Shown: positions 17,131 to 29,484, numbered from the stretch's first letter. The stretch: DNA of 64,000 bases from Chaunax sp. Z400 (GCA_037577475.1 JBAGJB010000231.1:310001-374000), one strand, 5' to 3'. A program made the numbers and translations. The notes: a model not told the origin generated them from the sequence alone.

Positions 17131-19434
17131 TAAACGTCCAAAATGTAATAACTTTTTCATTTCATTTTGTAATAAAGCCGCATTTTGTAATAAACTGCCG
17201 CATTTTGTAATAAACTGCCCCAACGCATTTTGTAATAAATTTTGCCACATTATGTAATAAGTTATTACATTTTGAGAAGATTATTACAAAATGCACTTGC
17301 AACTTTTTTATTCTCTAGAAAATGTAATAACATGGTGCATTACGTAATAACAATTCTAAAGCATTGTTTATTTGTTTGTTAATTGTATTTTATTTTACTT
17401 TAAAGTATTTGTAAAAGTTAGGTAATGAGATGTGAAAAAAAATTGGTAATGAGATGCGAATTTAAAAAAAAAAGAAATGATTAAAAAAAATTGGTAATGA
17501 GATGCGGAAAAAAAATCGGTAATGAGATGCGGGGAAAAAATGGTAATGAGATGCAAAAAAAATTGGTAATGAGATGCGGGGGAAAAATAAAATAATAATT
17601 GTTAATGAGATGCGAAAAATAAAATTGGTAATGAGATGCGGAAAAAAAATTGGTAATGAGATGCAAAAAAACCAGGAAAAAAACAAAAAAAATTGGTAAT
17701 GAAATGCGGGAAAAAAAAGTAATGAGATGCGAAAAAAAATTGGTAATGGGATGCGAGAAGGGAAAAAAAAATTGGTAATGAGATGCGAAAAAATATAAAA
17801 AAAAAAAAAATTGGTAATGAGATGCGGAAGAAAAAAAATTGGTAATGAGATGCGAGAAAAAAAATTGGTAAATTGTTTTTTTGTTTTTTGTTTTTCATCT
17901 CATTACCAAATTTTTTTTTAGCATCTCATTACCAAATTTTTTTAGCATCTCATTACCATTTTTCCCCCCGCATCTCATTACCAATTTTTTTTCCGCATCT
18001 CATTACCAATTTTTTAAAGCATTTTTTCTAAAAAAAATTCCGCATCTCATTACCAATTTTCCCCCCGCATCTCATTACCAATTTTTTTCCCGCATCTCAT
18101 TAACAATTTTTTTTCCTTTTTTTTCTGCATCTCATTACCAATTTTTTTTCTCGCAGCTCATTACCAATTTTTTTCTTCCGCATCTCATTACTTTTTTTTT
18201 TCGCATCTCATTACCAATTTTTGTTTTTTTCCCTGTTTTTCCCCACATCTCATTACCAATTTTTTTTCCGCATCTCATTACCAATTATTATTTTTTTTTC
18301 CTGCATCTCATTACCAAATTTTTTTAGCATCTCATTACCATTTTCCCCCCCCGCATCTCATTACCAATTTTTTTTCCGCATCTCATTACCAATTTTTTAA
18401 GCATTTTTTTTTAAAATTCCGCATCTCATTACCAATTTTTTTTCGCATCTCATTACCAATTTTTTTTCCCGCAGCTCATCACCAATTTTTTTTTCTTTTT
18501 TTTCTGCATCTCATTACCAATTTTTTTTCTCGCATCTCATTACCAATTTTTTCCCCGCATCTCATTACCAATTTTTTTCCCCGCATCTCATTACCAATTT
18601 TTTTTTCTTTTTTTTCTGCATCTCATTACCAATTTTTTTTCTCGCATCTCATTACCAATTTTTTTTTCTCGCATCTCATTACCAATTTTTTTTCTTCCGC
18701 ATCTCATTACCAATTATTTTTTATTATTATATTTTTTCGCATCTCATTACCAATTTTTTTTTTCCCTTCTCGCATCCCATTACCAAATTTTTTTCGCATC
18801 TCATTACTTTTTTCCCCCCGCATCTCATTACCAATTTTTTTTGTTTTTTTCCTGTTTTTTTTGCATCTCATTACCAATTTTTTTTTTCGCATCTCATTGC
18901 CAATTTTATTTTTCGCATCTCATTAACAATTATTATTTTATTTTTTCCCCGCATCTCATTACCAATTTTTTTCGCATCTCATTACCATTTTCCCCCCGCA
19001 TCTCATTACCGATTTTTTTTTCGCATCTCATTACCAATTTTTTTTAATCATTTCTTTTTTTTTTAAAAATTCGCATCTCATTACCAATTTTTTTTCGCAT
19101 CTCATTACCTAACTTTTACAAATACTTTAAAGTAAAATAAAATACAATTAACAAACAAATAAACAATGCTTTAGAATTGTTATTACGTAATGCACCATGT
19201 TATTACATTTTCTAGAGAATAAAAAAGTTGCAAGTGCATTTTGTAATAATCTCAAAATGTAATAACTTATTACATAATGTGGCAAAATTTATTACAAAAT
19301 GCGTTGGGGCAGTTTATTACAAAATGCGGCAGTTTATTACAAAATGCGGCTTTATTACAAAATGAAATGAAAAAGTTATTACATTTTGGACGTTTATTAC
19401 AAAATGCACCGTTATTACAAAATGCGGCTCAACA
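17131..19434. mobile_element. Foldback element with TGTTGAG ends, copy 1 (5'-truncated)
   Basis: The right end (about 19105-19434) is the reverse complement of the left end (17131-17423): AT-rich sequence with repeated GCATTTTGTAATAA words, closing with CTCAACA at 19434. Between them lies satellite B, in the GGTAATGAGATGCG orientation in the left arm (to ~17875) and in the CGCATCTCATTACC orientation in the right arm (from ~17897). The left half is an inverted copy of roughly 18720-19380, so the element can fold on itself. The left ~38 terminal bases are missing at the junction with satellite A. It has no coding capacity. It probably depends on a transposase or integrase supplied elsewhere; the one encoded at 50206-52701 sits beside matching ends. 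The right TIR carries a 3-bp deletion near 19248 relative to copy 2. Confidence 0.85.
17423..19108. repeat. Satellite B arms of foldback element
   Basis: Units of about 20-30 bp consist of the invariant word GCATCTCATTACC (or its reverse complement) separated by T- or A-rich spacers of variable length. Orientation switches once, in the T/A-rich stretch around 17876-17896. The invariant 13-mer against loose spacers suggests that the word, rather than the spacer, is what has been conserved or repeatedly copied. Confidence 0.9.
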
Positions 19435-20666
19435 AACCTTTAGTATAAACCTTTAGTATAAACCTTTAGTATAAACCTTTAGTATAAACCTTTAGTTAAA
19501 CCTTTAGTATAAACCTTTAGTTAAACCTTTAGTATAAACCTTTAGTTAAACCTTTAGTATAAACCTTTAGTTAAACCTTTAGTATAAACCTTTAGTATAA
19601 ACCTTTAGTATAAACCTTTAGTATAAACCTTTAGTATAAACCTTTAGTTGAACCTTTAGTATAAACCTTTAGTATAAACATTTAGTATAAACCTTTAGTC
19701 AAACCTTTAGTTAAACCTTTAGTTAAACCTTTAGTTAAACCTTTACTATAAACCTTTAGTAATAAACCTTTAGTAATAAACCTTTAGTATAAACCTTTAG
19801 TATAAACCTTTAGTATAAACCTTTAGTTAAACCTTTAGTATAAACCTTTAGTATAAACCTTTAGTCAAACCTTTAGTATAAACCTTTAGTATAAACCTTT
19901 ATTATAAACCTTTAGTATAAACCTTTAGTATAAACCTTTATTATAAACCTTTAGTATAAACCTTTAGTATAAACCTTTAGTATAAACCTTTATTATAAAC
20001 CTTTAGTATAAACCTTTAGTTAAACCTTTAGTATAAACCTTTAGTATAAACCTTTAGTTAAACCTTTAGTTAAACCTTTAGTATAAACCTTTAGTATAAA
20101 CCTTTAGTTAAACCTTTAGTATAAACCTTTAGTTAAACCTTTAGTATAAACCTTTAGTATAAACCTTTAGTATAAACCTTTATTATAAACCTTTAGTATA
20201 AACCTTTAGTTAAACCTTTAGTATAAACCTTTAGTATAAACCTTTAGTATAAACCTTTAGTTAAACCTTTAGTTAAACCTTTAGTATAAACCTTTAGTAT
20301 AAACCTTTAGTTAAACCTTTAGTATAAACCTTTAGTTAAACCTTTAGTATAAACCTTTAGTATAAACCTTTAGTATAAACCTTTAGTTAAACCTTTAGTA
20401 TAAACCTTTAGTATAAACCTTTAGTTAAACCTTTAGTATAAACCTTTAGTTAAACCTTTAGTATAAACCTTTAGTTAAACCTTTAGTATAAACCTTTAGT
20501 ATAAACCTTTAGTATAAACCTTTAGTATAAACCTTTAGTTAAACCTTTAGTTAAACCTTTAGTATAAACCTTTAGTCAAACCTTTAGTGTAAACCTTTAG
20601 TATAAACCTTTAGTAAAAACCTTTAGTATAAACCTTTAGTATAAACCTTTAGTATAAACCTTTAGT
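19435..20666. repeat. Satellite C array (AAACCTTTAGTAT), copy 1
   Basis: Tandem 13-bp AAACCTTTAGTAT units alternate with 12-bp AAACCTTTAGTT units and a few marked variants (AGTAATAAACC twice near 19760-19790, AACATTTAG near 19680, TTGAACC near 19650). It begins immediately after the CTCAACA end of the foldback element. Read in reverse complement, its marked variants appear in the same order near 45200-45400, so this array and part of 44706-48930 are inverted copies of one another. Confidence 0.97.
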
Positions 20667-21743
20667 TTCTTGTAGTAATGTATAATAATCTTCTCACTTC
20701 TTCTCATGTCAAACCTTTTCTCCCCTAACAATAGCTCTCCATTATATAGAGCCATCTGATTAATGTGTTTACTGCTCTGTGATCCCTTCCAGGGTCTTAC
20801 TTTAAACAGACAACGATGGAAACCAAAGTATTGATGCTGTACCATAGGAGTGGTAATTGAAGTCGTACTAACTCGGCGTTTCATTCTCACGTAATGGTAA
20901 GCATATAGATATATAAGCATTAATCATGTGGATCAACAGTGTTGCATGCAAGTATAACAACAGAGCTAAACAACAAGTAGAAGCTGGTAGTAGCTAACAT
21001 GTCCTTATGGGTACAGAACAACACAAACATAGTGGAAACATACAGTCAGATTGTATGAAATGTACTCTAGTTACATCACTCCTTTGTCTTAATTTGAAAA
21101 GGATCAATCTAACTTTTATCAGCTGTTTTGAAACTGTTGTAACTTGACCAGCACTGACTTCAGACTAATTCCCTTTTTCTTTTGGTGTTTATATTATTGT
21201 GTGTTGCATTGAGAAGTAACTTAAATGTTTTGATGAGGTGAAGTTAGGAGGAAAACAGGAGATTTGATATAAAGTTCAGAACAAATCAAATCAGCTCCTT
21301 CGATCTAAGGGTTGTAGAGTAGGACTGTTATTACAGGAGCAACATGTGAAGGAAATTAGCTAGTAGCTAAATCTGCTGCAAAGCATCGTCTCTCTTACTT
21401 GAGACTAATGTATTTGTACATGGTCCCTGATGTAAATAAACTTAATAAACTAAACTACACTGAACATATGGCTGTTTTTAAACAGTCATTTTAATACCTG
21501 CATTTATAAGTCTGTATTTATCCAGAATAAAAGGCTTCACACAGAGAGCTGCCCAATACGGTCCTCCACTGCTGGTCAGTGGGAGTCGCCCAGTCTTTTA
21601 CTGGGAGAAGCTCTACTGGAGCGAATGCTTTACTACATTATTACTAATTATTAGATGGACTGTCAGATCATGGCACCAAGAGGAAGATGTCTTCTAACTT
21701 TACTGCTGACATGGCCTCTAGCACCACCATGATGTATAAATAG
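20667..21743. other. Low-copy spacer, no gene recognised
   Basis: This is ordinary AT-rich sequence without tandem structure, repeated exactly at 58046-59122. A 94-codon minus-strand open frame (20636-20920) runs out of satellite C and has no recognised domain or splice context. The last ~150 bases may be the 5' part of the LINE that follows. Confidence 0.6.
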
Positions 21744-24607
21744 CTCATATATACAAAAGGACTTGGGCTGCTCCACATAAATGCAAGAAGTTTGGTCTCT
21801 AAACGGGACTATATTAATATTTTGATCCAACAGACAGACCCAGATATTTTAATCATCTCTGAGTCTTGGTTGAAAAATACTGTCCCTGACTCTGCTGTTA
21901 ATATTGTTGGTTTTAACCTTTTTAGAGCAGACAGAAAAGGGAAAGGTGGTGGTGTAGCTATCTTTGTTAAAACATGTTTCCCTGTAACAGTACTCATCTC
22001 ATCATCTGTTCCAAAAGAGTTTGAATGTCTGGCTTTGTCAGTAAATCTTGGGGGAAAAACATCATTGACACTGATTGGGACATATAGACCCCCTTCAGCT
22101 CTCCCCCAAGCAATTGATAATCTTTTTGACATTTTCTCTCCATATACAGCTACAGAATTGCTAATCATGGGTGATTTAAACGTTGACTGGGAAAAAACGA
22201 CCTCAAAGATTTGTGCACAAATTTAAACCTAACACAATTAATAACCAAGCCAACACGTCCTAATGTGAAATGCAGCTCCAAATCCTCCCTGATAGACATC
22301 ATTCACATCAATATGCCTCAGAGATATCCAGCCAGTGGAGTTTTTCCCCAAGATTTCAGTGATCACTGCCCAATTGCTTGCATTAGGAATGTGAAAGTAT
22401 GTAGAACAAAGACACGCATTTTAACTAAAAGGAATTTCAGGCACTTTGACACTCAGGGGTTCCTACATGATCTGAATACATGTAATTTAGATAGAGTGAC
22501 TCTTATACCAGACCCACACCTAGCCTTCACCTATTTCTGTGGCTGACAAACATGCTCCTTACAGGAAACTACGTATTAAGGACAGATATACTGCCTGGTT
22601 CTCACACGAGCTATCAGAAATAACACAAAGAGAAACTCTGCATGGGCAAAGGCTAGAAACACTGAGGATGCGTCAGATTGGACTCTGTTTAGGCAGTTGC
22701 GAAACAGATGCACTCCTATGATCAGTAAAGCTAAATCCTCATATTATCTTAATTCCTTACAACTGAGTGCCGGTAATCCAATTAAATTCTGGAATACAAT
22801 TAAATCAATGAAGAATAATTCCACCCCTCCACTTCCTCTCCAATTACCGTCTGACAACGGTCCCGTAAATGACAAAGCAGAAATTTGTAATGTTTTTAAT
22901 TCTCATTTTATTAACACACGACATTTATTTGATAAAATCAATCTGAAAAATACTGCCATCTCAGGACAACATTATCAACCAGACATCTGTCAATCAGGAA
23001 AAGAGCTCTCTGGGAATCCTAGGAGTACTTTCTCATTTAGTCCACTATCTGAATCGGAAGTTGGTGATGCTCTTTTTAGGATAGACTCAAAAAAGTCGAT
23101 TGGTGCCGACCAGCTTGACCCCAGTCTTTTGAGGACAGCTGCCTCAGTCATAGCTGGACCTGTTTCATATATTTTTAATCTGTCTCTTAGAACAGGAATT
23201 GTTTCCTATCTGGAAAACTGCTTACGTGCTCCCACTTCACAAGGGAAGAGATCGTAAAGATTTAAATAATTACCGTCCAATATCCAAGCTTTCCTGTTTA
23301 GCCAAAACTCTAGAATCTTTTGTAAATCGTCAATTAAATTCATTCCTACAGACAAATTGCATTTTAAATACCTTTCAGTCTGGTTTCAGATCAGGTCATA
23401 GCACCATTTCAGCTGCTTCTCTAGTTCTCAATGACATCATATGTACTCTTGACAATGGACACCACTGTGCTGCTTTATTCATCGACCTGTCTAAAGCCTT
23501 TGATACAGTCGACCACTCAGTTTTATTAGATAGACTAGCTGCAGCTGGCATAACCAGAATGCCCACCAATGGTTCACAAACTATCTTGCAGATAGAACTC
23601 AACGTATTGTTGCAGATTCTACTCATTCGAACATTCTGAAGGTCACTAAAGGAGTACCACAGGGTTCAAATTTAGGCCCCTTACTCTTCTCACTGTATAT
23701 TAATAACATTGCGTCATTTGACAATGGCTGTAAGGTGCATTTTTATGCTGACGACACTGTGTTATATTCATCTGCTTCTACATTGAGGAGAGCATTATCT
23801 ATCCTGCATCCTGCTTTTGGGTCAATCCAGCACGCACTCCTTGATCTTAAACATGTTTTAAGTGGAACAAAAACAAAATATATGATATTTTCTAGATCCC
23901 GCTCCCTGGAGGGAACTGATTTAAATATTTGTACTCTAAATGGTTTAAAAGTTTAAAAAGTGTCCTCCTACAAGTACCTTAGTATTGTTATTGATGAAAA
24001 GCTCTCTTTAAAAAATCATGTTGATGAGCTAGTTAAAAAGCTAAGGATGAATCTTGGGTTCTTCTTTAGAAATAGATCCTGCTTCTCAGCTGAAGCTAGA
24101 AGGCGGTTAGTACAGTCCACTTTCCTGCCTGTACTTGATTATGGTGACATTTTTTATATGCATGCTACCTCTACCACATTGAAAGCACTCGATACTGTTT
24201 ATCATTCAGCACTTCGTTTCATTACTGGTTATCATTTTAGAATGCATCACTGTGATCTTTACCAGGCTGTAGGTTGGTCATCACTCTCCACAAGGAGTAG
24301 GCAGCACCTGCTTATTTATGCTTATAAAGCTATATTACAGAAGGTACCCAGCTATCTGGCATCACTAATTTCATGGCGCTCTAATGCCCACCAAACAAGA
24401 TCTCAGGATTGGTTACTCCTCGAAGTGCCAACCGTTAGAACTGAACAAGGAAAAACTGCTTTTAGCGATTGTGTGGCTAGAGCCTGGAATAAGTTCCAAG
24501 AGGCTGCTAAATTAAAGACAATCATCTCCTTGACCATTTTTAAAGATTTATTATATGAATTGGACGTAGAGGATTGCAAATGTTTTATCTTGAAATTATT
24601 TTATTGA
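21744..24607 (+). pseudogene. LINE endonuclease-reverse transcriptase remnant, copy 1
   Basis: The endonuclease starts in frame right after the stop at 21741. It shows LLHINARSLVSKRD, the catalytic-type ILIISESWL, a YRPPS motif and IMGDLNVDW. The frame is then broken at about 22211, 22540, 22700, 23200 and 23550. The RT part has NNYRPISKLSCLAK, FQSGFRSGHST, FIDLSKAFDTVDH, KGVPQGSNLGPLLFSLYINN and the catalytic HFYADDTVLY, followed by a stop at 23954-23956 and a C-terminal region ending at 24607. With at least five frame changes plus stops it cannot make a working protein. Position 23627 is C here (Ser in the correct RT frame) and T in copy 2 (Leu). Confidence 0.9.
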
Positions 24608-24882
24608 TTGATTTGCTGCTATTAATGTCATGTCTCATTGCTTTCCCCCTGTTTTGTTGTCTCTTAATTGTTTTAGATTAGATTATTGTTCATAACCATG
24701 GCACCATTTAAGGCTGATGTTTTTTATTACTTTTCCTCTTGTTCTATTGTTTTTGTTTTGCTTTTGAATTGTGTTTAATTGTATCATGTTTTAAATTATT
24801 GTATGTAACCAGGGCTTCGTTGAAAATGAGACTCCAGTCTCAATGGATTTCCCTGTCTAAATAAAGGTTAATAATAATATAT
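21744..24882 (+). mobile_element. Decayed L2/CR1-like LINE, copy 1
   Basis: This is a non-LTR retrotransposon remnant containing an endonuclease followed by a reverse transcriptase, then an AT-rich 3' end. The tail has a hairpin-like segment (TGAGACTCCAGTCTCA) and AATAAAGGTTAATAATAATA, a short-repeat tail typical of L2/CR1-group LINEs in fish. No ORF1 is visible upstream, so the copy is probably 5'-truncated at or near the start of the endonuclease. The clade assignment is from motif resemblance only; Rex1 is an alternative within the same group. Confidence 0.85.
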
Positions 24883-26640
24883 TAAAGGAGTTGTGACATC
24901 AGTTTTAACACAACCATTTCCACAGCAAATACAAAACATTCTTTTTTATGTTGAAGGAAAAATGTCTGGATGAGCCTTTTTTTAATCTGCTACACCTTTA
25001 TTTCTGACAGTCTGGAGTAATTTGTTAGCACATAAAAAAAAGCTACAGCTCCTTTTTAAATTTACCAGCACAGCAGTCAAAAATCATAGTTTGGTTTCTT
25101 TTTTTCTATATAAATACATTTTTCTTATTATAGTCTTTTTGTTTTCTTTAATATCAGCTGCTGTAATGTGTGAAGATGGCTGCTAAATTCATCATGGACC
25201 CTGTTTTAGTTGTTTTTTAAATCACTATTACCCTTATCTACACATGGAATACATATGTAACCCAGGTCCTATATTCAAAATGTAAATATATGCTAAATGC
25301 ATTTCAATCGTAGTATATTATGTTATCATGTTATGTATCTGCCCAGTTCTCGGGCGAACTATCGCGGTATTTTCCACATCGAATCAGAGCAGCCGCAGGG
25401 CGTTATACCGGTAGTGCCAGCTGCTTACCATTGGAAATGAATGGCTTGGCGTGTATGGTGTGTGAGGGAACAGAGCTGCTGCAGATCGGTAATTAAACAT
25501 GCTTTATTCGTGTATTCCAACTTCAAACTTGTTGAACATGCAATGTACGGAATTGTAATTTATTGCCGATTTGTAGATGTGTCCTGTGACTTAACTCACT
25601 GCTATTACGTGAACGAGCTGAACTCTCGAATGGGTGAGTTGCACTAAAGCTATTGTGTTAGCATGCAGCTATCGCCCTAGGTAACACTGCTGAACCTTCT
25701 TACTGCATTGGTCTGATTGTTTTGTCTGTAATATTATCTATGTGTTGTTGCGAAGCACACATGATGACACGAGTGGTTTGTATGTGATACGTAAACTGTT
25801 AGCAGCTACCGCTAGTTAACTTAGCCTAGCGGCTAACGCTAAGTCTGCTAACAGAAGTGAACTTTTCTATCCGGATCGTAATGATCCAGTGCAAAAGCAT
25901 TATTGATTAAATCATATTGATTCCATTGAATTATTCTGTTCTTTTAAGGGACAGCAGTTACACTTGATGATTTATCACTGAATGGTGTGAACTTGAAGCT
26001 AGTGATCCCAGCTGTAAAGTCACTGAATGTATTTTGGTATTTTGTTTGGTTTTAACAAATCCGTGTATTAAAGTTGGCCTTGTCTGCTTATACAGGCCAG
26101 GTTTATTTCCTTGGGGGGGAAAAAGGATGGCGAGCTGTTGACCAGGAACACCTCCTATTATGAAGAAACCTGTTGCATTCACCCTGCCTGCCTGGGTGAT
26201 AGGAGAGAGACTGACCTCCTTCACTCACTCACTCACTCACTCACTCATTCAATCCATCACACATTCCAGCCCAATCGTTCCCTTGTTGACTGACTGATTT
26301 ACATGACGTTTGGACTATAACTGACATCCCTTGGTGCTGGAGCTACAAACTTTGCAGCCAATTGAACTATGATTATTGTTGAATGAATATTGAATTGAGT
26401 ATTAATATAATTTGAATGGCTATCGTTTGATTTTGTAAATACTGTTTATTTTTATTTTTGCATTCCTTCTTTAATACATGGTACTTTTTCCAACTGCACT
26501 TTTGTCTGAGTCTCATTAAATCCTGTACATCAGTTTAATCATTTCCTCCTACCTGTTCCCAGAGTCTTCCAACGCTATAGCCACTAGTCCACCTGTAATG
26601 TCAGCTAATGTTACTCATTATCACCAAGTACTGGCTACAC
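24883..26640. other. Low-copy spacer following the LINE
   Basis: Apart from one microsatellite, I find no clear gene. The stretch 25340-25660 is richer in G+C and CpG than its surroundings and contains a 68-codon plus-strand open frame (25441-25647). It could be a promoter or first exon, but I see no TATA box or domain. A short hairpin, CACCC-N9-GGGTG, lies near 26180. The segment is repeated at 62262-64000. Confidence 0.5.
26221..26247. repeat. (TCAC)n microsatellite
   Basis: About seven copies of TCAC. It is repeated at 63600-63626 in the second copy of the segment. Confidence 0.95.
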
Positions 26641-28718
26641 ATACATACCTTATTATGACATATTTTCAGGGAAGTTTTCTTACTCCAACAGAAATTAAGT
26701 TTTACTGTTACTTTGGTTTGCTATAGCTGCAGAACTACTGGCATTTCCTTCAAGCATCTCTGTTTGTGCTTAATGCTATTTAATGTTAGCTTTCCAACAT
26801 GCTAAAGCAAGCTGTCCTGAGCATCAGCTGCTAAATATCAGAATATCAAGTCAAGTCAGTTTTATTTGTATGGTGCCAAATCTTAACAAAGGGTTTCTCA
26901 AGGCATTTCACAAAAAGAGACCTTTCTCCCTCTCTCCCCCTCTCTGTCTGTATCTCCTATTAGCATGCTAGGGTTCCGACACTAGCATTTAGCTAACAGT
27001 GGTGTTGCTGTAGTCGCTTTGTTTTCTTATTTAACTATCATTATTTACTAAGAGTATCTGGAGGGTGAACAGTCATTAAACAAACTAAACCGGTAAAACT
27101 GGGATTTTGACGACCTCCTCATTAACACATTGAACTACTATGAAGGTTTTTCATCAGTTTTAGAACAAATACTTTTGTAAGGAAAATAGTTAAAGAAATT
27201 GAGGATACTCGCTGCCTGTTGTGGGGATTGTATTTGCATTGCATTGTATTTCTTTAAAAAAAAGTTTCTTCTGTATTATTTTCATTCCTTGGATGTTTCA
27301 CAGACAGACTGAATGTTTTAGTTTGTGAAAAGAGGGTCCTGATTATAAAGTCCTTTATTAAGCTGCAGAGGATGTCAGCTTTTGTTTTTATGTGTACAGT
27401 TTTGATTATTAATTATATTGTAGCCTTTTGAAATCTATGTAAGCATCAGTTCCAAATAAACCCTGTTAAGTTGTTTATCTTTCTTATTGTGTGTGTGCCA
27501 TTTTAATGTAGTGTAGCTGATGGAGTTATATAAAGCCAGGGGACATGGATGTTATGGGGCGTGAACATGTGACCTTTCTTTTACATGCATGTCCAGTCTC
27601 TAGAGCCGCAGTCCTAAAAGTGGTTTTGTTCTAGTTTGGGGTTTGTTTGGCACTGATTCACTAAATATGAGGACAAGTGCTTGAATCTGAAGAGAAATAA
27701 ATGTTCTTTGTTCTGCTTTGTATCTGTTAAACATTTGATGAACTACTAAGAGAACATGGTGATAACTTGGAATGTTGCTGTCCATTCATCATTATGTTTG
27801 AACCAACAACAAATTGTCTTTGACTCCTGCCAAAAGCTGGAAATTACATTTATCTAAAACATTTTTTTGAATAAAAAAGAATGCTTTACTGCAGTGTGTA
27901 CGGACTGTCTATACTAGCCAAAAAGCAGAAACTACACATTTAGTCAAAATTAGGTTTGCATTCATATGTATTGTTTGAGAATCAGAAACTTTATTGACTT
28001 TCATAACAGAAAATCATCTTAGGTGTGGCTCAACATACAAAACAAAGAAAAACCCAGACAATCGACATAATGTATGCATTCATAGAACAGAATGAAAATA
28101 GTTTGTGCAATACTTACAGAATAAAAACTATAAAATACATGAAAGCAGCAGGTAAAGTTTGCAGTGAATCTAAGAAGGCAGTTTTATTAAGTGAAAGCAG
28201 GTGAGATGTCCTACAGCTATCCTTAGATAAATATAACACCACGTTTATGGTCTGATTTCTCCATAACTGTTGTGTGTAGATGACCATTGATTAATTCAAT
28301 AAATATATTGGAAATTGAGTCATTAAACATAACTAAACATAAAACAACTGAAATCATATTAATTATGATTACCTGAGAAATTAAAGAAAACTTTGAAAAA
28401 CACCCTGTCTTACAATGTTAAAGTGAAAAAAAGATCTGTGACTTGAATGTTAGTTTGAAACATGAACAAACAAAAAGACGTAAAGCAAAAAAGAAATACA
28501 TGTACTGTACATTTATCTAAAGACTAGTTAAACTGGACAAGAACGATGGACAAGAAGTTCTCAAGGCTATTAATAAAGAAGATCTCATTTAATTACATGA
28601 GCACCTTGTTCTACTTCTAACACTGGAGACACAACGTTGGTGTCATATAACAAAATAATCAAAGTTCAGAAGTGACTAAGATTGATTCATGAATACATAG
28701 AAAAGTCAGTGCCTGTAA
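26641..28718. other. Unrecognised low-copy region with dispersed-repeat traces
   Basis: No gene is supported here. At about 26845-26935 the string AGTCAGTTTTATTTGTATGG, followed by a CTCAAGGCATTTCACA-like segment, resembles a dispersed repeat common in fish genomes. At about 27975-28000, GAGAATCAGAAACTTTATTGA resembles another dispersed retroposon end. This is the only larger stretch of the window that is neither satellite nor duplicated elsewhere in it. Confidence 0.45.
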
Positions 28719-28828
28719 TGCGTCTTATCTGGGTATACGTCATCTTCACATCGATCGTGTTAGAATAATGCCTCTCGCGTTTCTCCTAACACACGCGTTT
28801 GTGTTTTTTTTCCTATAGGAGGAGTTAT

Positions 28829-28858
28829 TGACGTCATCACTGGGTGCTGCTTTATAAA
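28829..28858 (+). promoter_or_regulatory. CRE plus TATA core promoter
   Basis: A perfect cAMP-response element TGACGTCA at 28829-28836 is followed 16 bases later by TATAAA at 28853-28858. A CpG-bearing, exon-like segment ends in the donor-like G|GTAAGA at 28944/28945. A second perfect TGACGTCA lies at 29148-29155. The arrangement fits a TATA-driven vertebrate promoter with a short 5' exon; activity is inferred. Confidence 0.6.
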
Positions 28859-28884
28859 GGTCCCGTCCCTCCCGGTTAGAGCAG

Positions 28885-28944
28885 AACCGAGACAGCGTGA
28901 CCGCAGAGAGACTGCTGCCACGCAGCTGAACGCAGTGAACACTG
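28885..28944 (+). other. Predicted 5' untranslated exon
   Basis: It begins at a guessed start site about 27-30 bases after the TATA box and ends at a good splice donor (GTAAGA). It contains no ATG. The next recognisable coding material downstream is the Lys/Arg-rich remnant preceded by an acceptor-like TTGTATAG at about 29256-29263. The start coordinate is approximate. Confidence 0.4.
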
Positions 28945-29263
28945 GTAAGACACATTTTAGAACATGACTGTGTTCTTCTTAAAAAGTGGCTTCAGCTCAG
29001 AGCCGGTGGAACCTCTATGATCCTGTAATCTAACAGTCCGTGTTGTTTTCCTGTGACTGGAGCTCTATTTGTTCTTTATATGTTGGGTTGACATTTCTGA
29101 AGCTTAACTGTTCCAAATGCAGCCTTCACTGTAATATCTACCAGTGATGACGTCATTGTGTAACCTGTTCTCCAGCTGATCTACTTTTAGATTCCTTTCA
29201 TTTTCAGAACAGTAGTAATAACAGTACTACTATAGATCATTACAGTACTGGTGTACTTGTATA

Positions 29264-29484
29264 GGAGGAAGGAAAAGAGGAAAGAGGAAAGGGTAAAGAG
29301 AAGGGAGAAGAGGAGAGAAAAAATCCGGCAGGAGAAAGAACCGAGGAAGGCAAGGAGGAGAGCAGAGAGAGTGAAAAGGAAGGACCACAGACTGGCAGAG
29401 AGAAGGAGGAGAAAGAAAAAGAGGAGAGAGGAAAGAAGGAAGAGACAGGAAAGGGAAGCACGGGGGGGGGGAAAGACTGAAAGT
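29264..29484 (+). pseudogene. Lys/Arg-rich terminal exon remnant
   Basis: The frame opening near 29251 is almost wholly Lys, Arg and Glu and contains RRAERVKRKDHRLAERRRR and RREERRKRQEREARGGG. It aligns residue by residue with the tail at 37756-37881 (RRAERFKRKEQRLAQKMKR, RRKRQEREAEGGK, stop). In this copy a run of G at about 29462-29471 seems to have slipped, so the frame misses the expected stop and runs on into non-coding sequence. With the TATA promoter and 5' exon just upstream and no middle exons, it looks like an internally deleted member of the same gene family. Such basic tails often bind nucleic acid or serve as nuclear targeting signals, but that is inference. Confidence 0.5.

Larger units (their letters stand above)
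17131..26621. repeat. Segmental duplication, copy 1
   Basis: From the shared string TAAACGTCC at 17131 through at least 26621, this segment is repeated at 54372-64000. The offset is 37241 bp at the left edge and 37379 bp from about 19434 onward; the change comes from small length differences inside the satellite B arms. Outside the satellites the copies are almost letter-for-letter identical. One difference I found is at 23627 (C) versus 61006 (T) in the decayed LINE. Copy 1 lacks the outermost ~38 bases of the TGTTGAG terminal repeat because satellite A joins there. The right edge of the duplication is beyond the window for copy 2. Confidence 0.93.

Noticed and set aside
19435..20666. Satellite C as an interstitial telomere array
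   Set aside because: The unit AAACCTTTAGTAT does not contain the vertebrate TTAGGG motif and has a 12/13-bp period.
20636..20920. 94-codon minus-strand open frame, also at 58015-58299
   Set aside because: It runs out of satellite C, has no recognised domain and no splice or promoter signals; conservation between the copies only reflects the recent duplication.
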